Assembly (NCBI GenBank): GCA_029550985.1
Contig: JAKPGH010000058.1
Coordinates: forward strand, 1 to 6,248
Source: Bacillota bacterium
GTDB taxonomy: Bacteria; Bacillota; Clostridia; Oscillospirales; Ruminococcaceae
Reading direction: 5' to 3'
DNA length: 6,248 nt
Part shown: piece by piece, positions 1 to 5,554 of the stretch
Layout of the letters: the number at the start of each line of letters is the position of its first letter
How positions within the stretch are numbered: the stretch's first letter is position 1
Translations under genes and position numbers: made by a program
The notes under the pieces: generated by a model
Seen by the model: the letters and a program-made list of their open reading frames with translations, nothing else
The model's database searches: none
What the model was told of the DNA's origin: nothing

Positions 1-559
1 CGTCGATGTAGATGATGCCCCGCTCGGCCCGCTCGATATCAAAGTCGGCAGCCTGAATCAGACGCAACAGGATGTTCTCCACATCCTCGCCCACGTATCC
101 CGCTTCGGTGAGGGTGGTGGCGTCGGCAATGGCAAAGGGAACATTCAGTGTTTTTGCCAAGGTTTGGGCCAGCATGGTTTTGCCCACGCCGGTGGGACCC
201 AGCAAAAGCACGTTGCTCTTTTGCAGTTCCACATCTCCCTCATCCTCGCAGAAAATCCGCTTGTAATGGTTGTAAACTGCGATAGAGAGCGCCTTTTTTG
301 CCTTGTCCTGCCCCACCACATATTGGTCAAGGATCTTTTTCATTTCCTTTGGTTGCAAAATGGACACGCCCGCCTGTTTGGGGGCCTGTCGGTTGGCGCG
401 CTGTTCGTACGGGTCCTCACCGTCCAGTACGCTCTGGCACAGCTCGATGCATTCGTCGCAAATGCAGACGCCGGGGCCCGCAATCATGCGGCCCACTTCG
501 TCCTGCATCTTTCCACAAAAAGAACAGCGAAGAACGCGATTGTCGATGGTTTTAGACAT
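1..559 (-). CDS. clpX: ATP-dependent Clp protease ATP-binding subunit ClpX, C-terminus cut by window edge
   Basis: ClpX is the cytoplasmic AAA+ unfoldase that recognises tagged or native substrates and threads them into ClpP. The 186 visible codons run open to the left edge. An N-terminal C4 zinc-binding domain is intact: Cys12, Cys15, Cys34 and Cys37 with the family's CX2C-X18-CX2C spacing. The AAA+ module follows, with YVVGQDKAK near residues 80-88, Walker A GPTGVGKT at 121-128 and the pore-1 loop GYVG at 154-157. The sequence stops within Walker B (IIYID, just before the expected Glu), so roughly the C-terminal 55% (sensor motifs, the IGF loop that docks on ClpP) lies outside. The ATG at 559 is supported by an AAAGGA ribosome site at 568-573, 8 bases upstream, and by the normal ClpX N-terminus. 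It follows clpP after a 107-base gap containing a perfect palindrome, so it may be partly independently controlled. Identification is secure. Confidence 0.97.
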   Translation of the reverse strand, partial: MSKTIDNRVLRCSFCGKMQDEVGRMIAGPGVCICDECIELCQSVLDGEDPYEQRANRQAPKQAGVSILQPKEMKKILDQYVVGQDKAKKALSIAVYNHYKRIFCEDEGDVELQKSNVLLLGPTGVGKTMLAQTLAKTLNVPFAIADATTLTEAGYVGEDVENILLRLIQAADFDIERAERGIIYID

Positions 560-590
560 GGCAAAAATCCTTTCAGGGCTAAATCCGCGA

Positions 591-613
591 ATACACTCTT
601 ACTTAGAGTGTAT
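591..613. repeat. Perfect 9-bp inverted repeat in the clpP-clpX gap
   Basis: The arms ATACACTCT (591-599) and AGAGTGTAT (605-613) are exact reverse complements around a 5-base centre. The repeat lies 32 bases upstream of the clpX start and 53 bases past the clpP stop. No run of T follows it on the minus strand, so it does not look like an intrinsic terminator. A weak -35-like TTGATT (minus strand, 619-624), with a poor -10 (TAAGAG) 17 bases on, would place the palindrome across a promoter. It could therefore be a repressor operator, or an mRNA stem that affects processing or stability between clpP and clpX. The inner CACTC/GAGTG resembles the HrcA-binding CIRCE element, but the spacer is 7 rather than 9 bases and the outer bases differ. 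The repeat itself is certain; its role is not. Confidence 0.7.
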
Positions 614-666
614 GCAAAAATCAAAAATTGCTGCAGGTAATTTTTATCGTTCCTTGCGGCCTTATC

Positions 667-1248
667 TTACCGCTTCTCCAACACTTTGTCAATAATGCCG
701 TATTCCAGGGCTTCCCGGGCATCCATAAAGTGGTCGCGGTCGGTGTCCCGCTCGATGACCTCCAAAGGCTGGCCGGTATGCTGGGACAGCAGACGGTTGA
801 GAGTGTTGCGGGTGCGGATAATCCGCTCGGCGTGAATCTTAATATCCGACGCCTGACCCCGAGTGCCTCCCAACGGCTGGTGAATCATAATCTCTGCGTG
901 AGCGGTCGCCATCCGCTTGCCCTTGGTTCCTGCCGACAGCAGAAACGCCCCCATGGATGCCGCCATACCAATGCAGATGGTGGAGACATCGCATTTGAGA
1001 TACTGCATGGTATCGTAGATAGCCATGCCTGCTGTGATGGAGCCGCCGGGACTGTTGATATAGAGGTTAATGTCCTTTTCGGGGTCCATGCCCTCCAGGT
1101 AAAGCAGTTGGGCTACCACCAAACTGGCGGTGACGTCATTGATCTCGTCGCAGAGCATGACGATACGGTCGTTGAGCAAGCGGGAGTAAATATCGTAGCT
1201 CCGCTCTCCCCGGTTGGTTTGTTCTACTACCATTGGTACTAATGCCAT
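667..1248 (-). CDS. clpP: ATP-dependent Clp protease proteolytic subunit ClpP
   Basis: ClpP is the cytoplasmic serine protease that forms a double heptameric barrel and degrades proteins delivered by ClpX or other Clp ATPases. The 193-residue length is typical. The catalytic triad is complete and at the classical positions: Ser98 in GMAASMGA, His123 in MIHQPLGG and Asp172 in DTDRDHFM. The oxyanion-forming segment NSPGGS is at 65-70. The N-terminus (MALVPMVVEQTNRGERSYDIYSRLL) matches mature ClpP starts, so there is no sizeable propeptide. The ATG at 1248 is preceded by a full AAGGAGGT ribosome site at 1255-1262. It lies 71 bases downstream of tig and upstream of clpX, the standard tig-clpP-clpX arrangement, and probably shares the tig transcript. 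No CtsR-type heptamer repeat or canonical CIRCE was seen near it. Nothing suggests an inactive paralogue. Confidence 0.99.
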   Translation of the reverse strand: MALVPMVVEQTNRGERSYDIYSRLLNDRIVMLCDEINDVTASLVVAQLLYLEGMDPEKDINLYINSPGGSITAGMAIYDTMQYLKCDVSTICIGMAASMGAFLLSAGTKGKRMATAHAEIMIHQPLGGTRGQASDIKIHAERIIRTRNTLNRLLSQHTGQPLEVIERDTDRDHFMDAREALEYGIIDKVLEKR

Positions 1249-1260
1249 AGTATTACCTCC

Positions 1261-1294
1261 TTGGGAGCGTGGAGAATATAGGGCCGCGCTCCAA
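1261..1294 (-). promoter_or_regulatory. Possible stem-loop in the clpP leader next to its ribosome site
   Basis: On the plus strand GGAGCG (1264-1269) pairs with CGCTCC (1287-1292), and TT at 1261-1262 can pair with AA at 1293-1294 across a one-base bulge. In the clpP mRNA this stem would abut and slightly overlap the AAGGAGGT ribosome site (1255-1262). It could modulate access to the site, but the stem is short with a 17-base loop, so a function is conjecture. Confidence 0.35.
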
Positions 1295-1301
1295 TGTTCT
1301 T

Positions 1302-1345
1302 CCGCGGCAGGAACAGGGGCTATTCCGCCTCCTGTTCCTGGGCGG
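1302..1345 (-). repeat. Inverted repeat straddling the tig stop codon
   Basis: CAGGAACAGG (1308-1317) and CCTGTTCCTG (1331-1340) are perfect 10-bp reverse complements around a 13-base loop that contains the tig TAG (1320-1322). A further CCGC (1302-1305)/GCGG (1342-1345) pairing extends the stem across a small internal loop. In the transcript this is a GC-rich hairpin of up to 14 pairs. No U-tract follows (the next bases read AAGAACATT), so it is not a standard intrinsic terminator. It could be a partial terminator, an RNA stabiliser or a processing site that sets the tig:clpP ratio. Part of the match comes from codons of the Gln/Glu-rich trigger factor tail. Confidence 0.6.
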
Positions 1346-2741
1346 TCTCTTCCGAAGTCTGCTGTGCAGGCTCCGCGGTTTTCTTGGTGGATTTTCTGGT
1401 GGTCTTTTTCTTGGGTTTTTCTTCCACGTCGGCGTCCTTCTTGGACTTCTCTTCCACCACCTCGGTGACGACGGCGCTGTCCCGCACCAGATCAATGGCC
1501 TTGGTGCAGGCAATGTCGGAAGCGACGTCCTTTTCGGGAAGCATTTTCTTCAGTTGCTCCACGTCCATGGCGTAGCTGGTGGCCAGCCGCTGGTACTCCG
1601 CCTGAATTTCCTCGGCGGTGGGCACCAGGTTTTCCTTGGCGGCAATGGCTTCCAGAGCCAGGCGCATCTTGACCTGACGGACGGCCTGCTCCCGGAACCC
1701 TTCGCGGAAGGTATTCTCATCCATGCCGGTGTACTGGAGGTAGAGGTCCAGACTCATGCCCTGAGCCTGCAGGCGGTAACCGAAGTCCCGAACCAGTTCC
1801 TCCACCTTGTTGTCGTACATGACTTCGGGAATCTCGCCTTTGATGCCTTCAATCACCTGATCCAGCAGGCGGGTTTCCAGTTCGTCTTTGCTGCGTCTCT
1901 CGCGGGTTTCGGTGTACCGTTTGCGGATGTCTTCCCGCAGCTCGGCCAGGGTGTCGAACTCGCTGACATCCTTGGCAAACTCGTCATCCAGGTCGGGAAG
2001 CTGCTTTTCCTTAATCTCCAGAAGCTTTACCTTGAAGACGGCGGGCTTGCCTTTCAGCTCTTCGGCGTGGTACTCCTCGGGGAAGGTGACGTTGACGTCA
2101 AACTCATCCCCTACATTATGGCCAACAATTTGCTCTTCAAATCCATCGATGAAGGAATGGCTTCCCAGCTCCAGGTTGTGGCCTTCGCCCTTGCCGCCCT
2201 GGAAGGGAACGCCGTCCATAAATCCTTCAAAGTCGATGACGGCAATGTCGCCGTTTTGGGCGGGGCGGCCTTCTACGGTGATGAGTCTGGCTCCCCGCTG
2301 GCGCTGACGGTTCAGCTCGGCTTCGATGTCCTCTTCTTCCACAGGATAGATGGTCTTTTCGGCGGCAAGGCCCTTGTACTGGCCCAGCTCGATTTCCGGT
2401 TTGACGGTGACAATGGCTTTGAATTTAAAGCCCTTCTCCTTATCCACATCCAGAAGCTCAATATCCGCCTGAGCCACAGGCTCTATCTTTGCTTCCTCAA
2501 TGGCTTCCCGATAAGCCTTGGGATAAAGGTCGTTGATGGCCTCTTCCAGGAAGATGCCTTCTCCATACATCTTTTCGATGATGGAGCGGGGTGCTTTCCC
2601 CTTACGGAATCCGGGGACCGTGATGCTCTTTACTCTGCGCTGAAATACTTTGTCGGTAGCCGCTTTCAGCTCTTCGGCAGATACTGCAATCTCCAACTCC
2701 ACAGTGTTGGCAGCCGTCTTCTGGTGGGACGTGATGCTCAT
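1320..2741 (-). CDS. tig: Trigger factor (ribosome-associated chaperone/peptidyl-prolyl isomerase) with charged C-terminal tail
   Basis: Trigger factor binds the ribosome near the exit tunnel through L23 and shelters nascent chains; it also has an FKBP-type prolyl isomerase domain. The order is clear in the 473-residue product: an N-terminal ribosome-binding domain with the signature GFRKGKAP at 44-51, an FKBP-type domain at about 163-245 (NGDIAVIDFEG ... GSHSFIDGFEEQIVG), and a long helical C-terminal chaperone domain to about 429. Residues 430-473 form an extra low-complexity tail: mixed Lys/Glu, then a basic stretch at 442-454 (KPKKKTTRKSTKK), then a Gln/Glu-rich acidic end. The total length is some 40 residues above the common ~430. 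The ATG at 2741 has AGGAGGTT at 2747-2754, spaced 5-7 bases. It is first in the tig-clpP-clpX cluster, behind a promoter-like sequence. Identification is secure; the role of the tail is unknown. Confidence 0.98.
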   Translation of the reverse strand: MSITSHQKTAANTVELEIAVSAEELKAATDKVFQRRVKSITVPGFRKGKAPRSIIEKMYGEGIFLEEAINDLYPKAYREAIEEAKIEPVAQADIELLDVDKEKGFKFKAIVTVKPEIELGQYKGLAAEKTIYPVEEEDIEAELNRQRQRGARLITVEGRPAQNGDIAVIDFEGFMDGVPFQGGKGEGHNLELGSHSFIDGFEEQIVGHNVGDEFDVNVTFPEEYHAEELKGKPAVFKVKLLEIKEKQLPDLDDEFAKDVSEFDTLAELREDIRKRYTETRERRSKDELETRLLDQVIEGIKGEIPEVMYDNKVEELVRDFGYRLQAQGMSLDLYLQYTGMDENTFREGFREQAVRQVKMRLALEAIAAKENLVPTAEEIQAEYQRLATSYAMDVEQLKKMLPEKDVASDIACTKAIDLVRDSAVVTEVVEEKSKKDADVEEKPKKKTTRKSTKKTAEPAQQTSEETAQEQEAE

Positions 2742-2803
2742 GTTTCAACCTCCTGTATATAGCGGCGGTACTTGGGCCCGCCTTTGGAAACTATAACTGA
2801 TTA

Positions 2804-2812
2804 ATTTTATCA
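2804..2812 (-). promoter_or_regulatory. Extended -10 promoter element upstream of tig
   Basis: The minus strand reads TGATAAAAT, matching TGnTATAAT with five of six -10 bases, inside the most AT-rich part of the 186-base gap between tig and the phosphoesterase gene. The -35 position (about 2827-2832, ATGATT) is a poor match, as is usual for extended -10 promoters. Transcription would begin near 2797, giving a leader of about 55 bases that contains the tig ribosome site. This probably drives tig-clpP and perhaps clpX. Confidence 0.5.
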
Positions 2813-2877
2813 TAAATATTGTAAAAAATCATCGGTTAAAATGAGAAATAATCGCAAATACTCCAACCTCGGTGGAA

Positions 2878-2907
2878 TATGCCCTATTTTGAGGGTGTTT
2901 ATGCCCT
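2878..2907. repeat. Two direct copies of TATGCCCT, 22 bases apart, upstream of the tig promoter
   Basis: TATGCCCT occurs at 2878-2885 and 2900-2907, a start-to-start distance of 22 bases, about two helical turns. Between them CCCT (2882-2885) and AGGG (2892-2895) can pair weakly. The location, about 65 bases upstream of the -10, would suit an activator or repressor site, but 8-bp repeats can occur by chance. The rest of this gap holds only a weak stem (CTTTC 2909-2913 / GAAAG 2920-2924) just after the phosphoesterase stop, with no T-run to make it a convincing terminator. Confidence 0.3.
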
Positions 2908-2927
2908 TCTTTCCGGTCAGAAAGCCT

Positions 2928-3614
2928 TTATTGAACCAGCACAGGGTCGAATTCGATATAATCCGATGAAATCATAGAGAATTCGATGCCCTGCACCTTG
3001 CCCTGCACGGCAAACCTGTGGGACGGGCCGTGGATATGCCCGTAGTAACAGCGCTTGACGCCGTACTGGTGCATCAGCTCCAAAAAGGGCTGCAGCGTTT
3101 GGCCGGCAAAAACGGGAGGATAATGGAGGAACAAAACCGTCTCCCCCGGCTGGGAACTTCTGCTTTTCAGAGAAGCTTCGATGCGCAAAGCTTCCCGGCG
3201 GATGATTTTGTCGTCGTGAGGCTGCCCGTTTTCAAAAATCCAACCGCGAGAACCACAAAGGTGCACTCCCTCGACATAATAGCTGTTGTTGTGCAAAAAC
3301 CGAATGCTGGTCAGGCCGTGCTCCTCCAGCGCCCGATTCATTTTGGTCAGGGAGGACCACCAGTAATCGTGGTTGCCTTTGAGAATAATTTTTTGACCTG
3401 GCAGATTGTGAATTAAGCGAAAGTCGGGGACCGCTTGGGCAAGGCTCATCCCCCAGGATGTGTCGCCCGCCAATATTACCGTATCATCCGCTTTGATTTT
3501 TCGGCTCCAGTTTTCCTGAAGCTTTTCGGCATGGTTGTCCCACCCGCTGAAAATATCCATAGGCTTTTTTGCCGCCACCGATAAATGCAGGTCCCCAATG
3601 GCATAGATCGCCAT
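2928..3614 (-). CDS. Calcineurin-like metallophosphoesterase, substrate unknown
   Basis: The 228-residue soluble protein has the full set of calcineurin-like phosphoesterase metal ligands: Asp8 and His10 (GDLHLS), Asp51 (AGDTSWGM), Asn81-His82-Asp83 (KGNHDYWW), His164 (FLHYPPV), and His193/His195 (YGHIHGPSH). These form a two-metal centre that hydrolyses phosphomono- or diesters. The compact length and the GDTSWGM and GNHDYWW motifs recall the uncharacterised bacterial group I remember as COG1768 (predicted phosphohydrolase) more than the DNA-repair nuclease SbcD or the YfcE phosphodiesterases. No signal peptide or membrane segment is visible, so it is probably cytoplasmic. The ATG at 3614 is preceded by AGAGGTGA at 3618-3625. 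It precedes tig on the same strand but is separated by 186 bases with a promoter-like sequence, and it diverges from the DUF1540 gene. The superfamily is confident; the substrate cannot be inferred. Confidence 0.93.
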   Translation of the reverse strand: MAIYAIGDLHLSVAAKKPMDIFSGWDNHAEKLQENWSRKIKADDTVILAGDTSWGMSLAQAVPDFRLIHNLPGQKIILKGNHDYWWSSLTKMNRALEEHGLTSIRFLHNNSYYVEGVHLCGSRGWIFENGQPHDDKIIRREALRIEASLKSRSSQPGETVLFLHYPPVFAGQTLQPFLELMHQYGVKRCYYGHIHGPSHRFAVQGKVQGIEFSMISSDYIEFDPVLVQ

Positions 3615-3630
3615 AACTCACCTCTTTCGC

Positions 3631-3649
3631 CGATTTGCTCTACAAATCG
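3631..3649. repeat. Perfect 7-bp inverted repeat between divergent genes
   Basis: CGATTTG (3631-3637) and CAAATCG (3643-3649) are exact reverse complements around CTCTA. The repeat lies in the 123-base gap between the phosphoesterase (minus) and DUF1540 (plus) genes, 5 bases upstream of the phosphoesterase ribosome site. It could be an operator or a leader stem for the phosphoesterase mRNA. No convincing -35/-10 pair was found in either direction in this gap; the best plus-strand hexamer is TATCAT at 3673-3678 without a good -35. Confidence 0.45.
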
Positions 3650-3724
3650 TTTCTATTCCAAATACTGTCAGGTATCATTTTCAGCCGGAAACACATCCTA
3701 AAGATGCACCCCAGATTCTAAAGT

Positions 3725-3730
3725 AGGAGT
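3725..3730 (+). promoter_or_regulatory. Ribosome binding site that fixes the DUF1540 start
   Basis: AGGAGT at 3725-3730 lies 7-8 bases before the ATG at 3738. The reading frame could also open at an upstream GTG (3729-3731), but that codon overlaps the ribosome site itself and would have no site of its own, so the ATG is the better start. Confidence 0.75.
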
Positions 3731-3737
3731 GAGCACC

Positions 3738-3929
3738 ATGAATATGAATACCCAATCCAATCAAAAAATGCAGCAAAATGCCCAGAACTTTCACAATAAA
3801 ATCATCTGCAACGTGACCAACTGCGCTTATCATGAGCCCAACGACAGCTGCAGCGCCAAGGAAGTCAAAGTAGGGCCTCAGTTTGCCTCCTCCTCTGAGG
3901 ACACCCTTTGCAGCACTTTCAGACCTTAA
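3738..3929 (+). CDS. Small four-cysteine DUF1540-type protein
   Basis: The product is 63 residues. A polar Asn/Gln/Met-rich lead (1-20, MNMNTQSNQKMQQNAQNFHN) is followed by a cysteine core: Cys24, Cys29, Cys38 and Cys58, in the pattern C-NVTN-C-AYHEPNDS-C-SAKEVKVG ... DTLCSTF. This matches my memory of the DUF1540 domain, whose members are short proteins of unknown function in clostridia and related spore-formers. The four cysteines suggest a small metal-binding (zinc-like) or disulfide knot; neither is proven. No signal peptide or membrane segment is present. It is the only plus-strand gene here, standing alone between divergent and convergent neighbours and followed by its own terminator, so it is probably monocistronic. 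The in-frame GTG at 3729 would add three residues but overlaps the ribosome site. Family assignment is fairly confident; function is unknown. Confidence 0.88.
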   Translation: MNMNTQSNQKMQQNAQNFHNKIICNVTNCAYHEPNDSCSAKEVKVGPQFASSSEDTLCSTFRP

Positions 3930-3934
3930 CCTTG

Positions 3935-3949
3935 CCCCACCCCGTGGGG
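3935..3949 (+). repeat. GC-rich mini-hairpin just after the DUF1540 stop
   Basis: CCCCAC (3935-3940) and GTGGGG (3944-3949) pair perfectly around a three-base CCC loop, starting six bases after the stop codon. The following bases (GAATCTTCC) are not T-rich, so it is unlikely to terminate alone. It could protect the mRNA 3' end or act in tandem with the stronger terminator downstream. Confidence 0.45.
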
Positions 3950-3970
3950 GAATCTTCCTCGCGTAAGCAT

Positions 3971-4028
3971 AGAAGCTCTCCAACCGCCCGGCTTTCCCAA
4001 CCCCTTTGGCCGGGCGGGCTTCTTTTTT
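3971..4028 (+). terminator. Intrinsic terminator for the DUF1540 gene
   Basis: CCGCCCGGC (3984-3992) and GCCGGGCGG (4009-4017) form a perfect 9-bp GC-rich stem with a 16-base loop, followed by GCTTC and six T (4023-4028). AGAAGC (3971-3976) can also pair with GCTTCT (4018-4023) to extend the base across a bulge. The T-run is on the plus strand, so it terminates the DUF1540 transcript. From the other side the stem is followed only by TTGGAGAGCTTCT, so it would serve thrC (ending at 4047) weakly if at all. Confidence 0.87.
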
Positions 4029-4046
4029 GTAAGAGAAACTTCCCCG

Positions 4047-5537
4047 CTAGATGCCCAGCATCTCCCGGGCCGCGGCTCGGATGTCCTCCCGCTTGCAGGT
4101 CCTGGTAAAGCGCACCGACTTGCGGTTCAGGCAGCGGATCGGCTCGGGAATGGGCACGCCGGTGAGCTGCTCCAACTCTTCCAGCTGGGCGAATTCATCT
4201 CCCTGGGCGGGTTTGCCGGTAAGGGCGGACAAAATGCTTCCCGCAAACTTGTAAGGGTTGGCGGTGGAGGCAATCACCGTTTTGGTATCGTCCCCGGTTT
4301 GGGCTACATAATCGCGGTACACCTTGTAGGCCACCGCCGTGTGGGTGTCCATCAGGTAGGAATAGCGCTGGAAGGTGTCCCGAATGGTGGCGGCGGTGTC
4401 CTCCTCATTGCAGAAGCCGCCGAAGAACTGGGCCTGCAGCGCCTGTTTCACGCTTTCGGGCACCTCGTAGAACCCCTGGGCGGAAAGCTGCTGCATCATG
4501 GAGCGCACCGCCGCGTCGTCGGCTCCCGTCAGGGCGTGAAGCAGCCGCTCCAGGTTGCTGGAGATGAGAATATCCATCGAAGGGGAGGAAGTGGTGATGA
4601 ATTCCCGGCGCCGGTCGTAGACGCCGGTGTTGATGAAGTCGGTCAGCACCTTGTTGAGGTTGGAGGCGCAGATCAGCTTGTTGACCGGCAGCCCCATCTC
4701 CTTGGCGTAGTAGGCCGCCAGGATATTGCCGAAGTTTCCGGTGGGGACGGTGATGTTGATGCTGCCGCCCAGCTCGATTTCCTCGGCGGCCACCAGCTCG
4801 CAGTAGGCGCTGATGTAGTAGACAATCTGCGGCACCAGCCGGCCCCAGTTGATGGAGTTGGCGCTGGAAAACATCCGGTTTTGGGCAGCAAGGGCTTCCT
4901 TCAGCTCCGGGTCGGTGAAAATCTGCTTGACGGCGGTTTGGGTGTCGTCAAAGTTGCCGTACACGCCGCAAACCTGGACGTTGTTCCCTTCCTGGGTGGT
5001 CATCTGCAGCTTTTGAATCTGGCTGACCCCTTCCTCCGGGTAAAAGACGGTGATGCTGGTGCCGGGTACGTCGGCAAAGCCTTCCAGGGCCGCCTTGCCC
5101 GTATCCCCCGAGGTGGCCACTAGAATGTCGATGTTCTTTCCCCCCGCCGTCTTGTGGGCCGCCCTGGTCAGCAGGTGGGGCAGCAGCTGCAGCGCCACGT
5201 CCTTAAAGGCGCAGGTGGGGCCGTGCCACAGCTCCAGCATGTAGGCGTTGGGGGAAAGGTGGGCCAGGGGCGCGATTTTGGGGTTATCCCACTGGTCGCC
5301 GTAGGCCGCCTCCACGCTTTCCCGGATTTCCGCCGGCGTAAAGTCGGAAAGGAAGCCTTCCAGAATCCGGCAGGCACGGCTGCGGTAGTCCATGTCCAGC
5401 ATGGCCTCCAGGTCCTGTAAGGTCAGACGGGGCAGCTGACTGGGCAGATAAAGCCCCCCGTCGGGAGAAATGCCCTGGGCGATGGCTTGGGCGGCACCGA
5501 CGGCCACAGAGTTGTCCCTGGTACTGCGGTATATCAT
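4047..5537 (-). CDS. thrC: Threonine synthase
   Basis: Threonine synthase converts O-phospho-L-homoserine and water to L-threonine and phosphate, the last step of threonine biosynthesis, in the cytoplasm with pyridoxal phosphate. The 496-residue length fits the longer threonine synthase class, which carries an extra N-terminal domain (YRSTRDNSVAV, then GISPDGGLYLP at 22-32). PLP-dependent fold-type II signatures follow: the cofactor Lys112 in GPTCAFKD, SGDTGKAALEGF at 143-154, SSANSINWGRL at 224-234, and the phosphate-binding PTGNFGN at 265-271. The C-terminal RFTRTC motif is also family-typical. The ATG at 5537 overlaps the TGA of the upstream dipeptidase gene (ATGA), and its GGGGAGGA ribosome site (5547-5554) lies inside that gene, so the two are translationally coupled. 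No homoserine kinase or dehydrogenase gene is in the window. It converges on the DUF1540 gene and lacks a clear terminator of its own. Identification is secure. Confidence 0.97.
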   Translation of the reverse strand: MIYRSTRDNSVAVGAAQAIAQGISPDGGLYLPSQLPRLTLQDLEAMLDMDYRSRACRILEGFLSDFTPAEIRESVEAAYGDQWDNPKIAPLAHLSPNAYMLELWHGPTCAFKDVALQLLPHLLTRAAHKTAGGKNIDILVATSGDTGKAALEGFADVPGTSITVFYPEEGVSQIQKLQMTTQEGNNVQVCGVYGNFDDTQTAVKQIFTDPELKEALAAQNRMFSSANSINWGRLVPQIVYYISAYCELVAAEEIELGGSINITVPTGNFGNILAAYYAKEMGLPVNKLICASNLNKVLTDFINTGVYDRRREFITTSSPSMDILISSNLERLLHALTGADDAAVRSMMQQLSAQGFYEVPESVKQALQAQFFGGFCNEEDTAATIRDTFQRYSYLMDTHTAVAYKVYRDYVAQTGDDTKTVIASTANPYKFAGSILSALTGKPAQGDEFAQLEELEQLTGVPIPEPIRCLNRKSVRFTRTCKREDIRAAAREMLGI

Positions 5538-5554
5538 GGTAGATTCCTCCCCTG
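5534..5554 (-). promoter_or_regulatory. Translational coupling site: dipeptidase stop / thrC start overlap with internal ribosome site
   Basis: On the minus strand the thrC ATG (5537-5535) and dipeptidase TGA (5536-5534) share the tetranucleotide ATGA. A GGGGAGGA ribosome site sits at 5547-5554 within the last dipeptidase codons. Ribosomes ending the dipeptidase can restart directly on thrC, so the two proteins should be made from one transcript whose promoter lies beyond the right edge. Confidence 0.85.

Noticed and set aside
591..613. Canonical CIRCE (HrcA) operator
   Set aside because: The spacer between CACTC and GAGTG is 7 bases rather than 9 and the outer bases do not fit TTAG/CTAA.
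628..1242. 204-codon plus-strand open frame opposite clpP
   Set aside because: Codon-aligned antisense of clpP, whose catalytic triad and ribosome site are complete.
1275..1280. A separate clpP promoter based on TATATT in the tig-clpP gap (minus strand)
   Set aside because: The -10-like hexamer has no -35 match at a workable distance (GGAAGA at 17 bases) and no extended TGn.
1269..2762. 497-codon open frame on the plus strand opposite tig
   Set aside because: It is codon-aligned with tig on the opposite strand, so it stays open simply because tig lacks TTA, CTA and TCA codons. No ribosome site or recognisable motif; tig is unmistakable.
3681..3983. 100-codon minus-strand frame with hydrophobic stretches opposite the DUF1540 gene
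   Set aside because: It starts inside the terminator region and mirrors the DUF1540 gene; the apparent membrane segments arise from complementing polar codons. No ribosome site supports it.
4299..5123. 274-codon plus-strand open frame opposite thrC
   Set aside because: Same codon-aligned antisense effect in a GC-rich gene; its Gly/Val/His-rich product has no family features.
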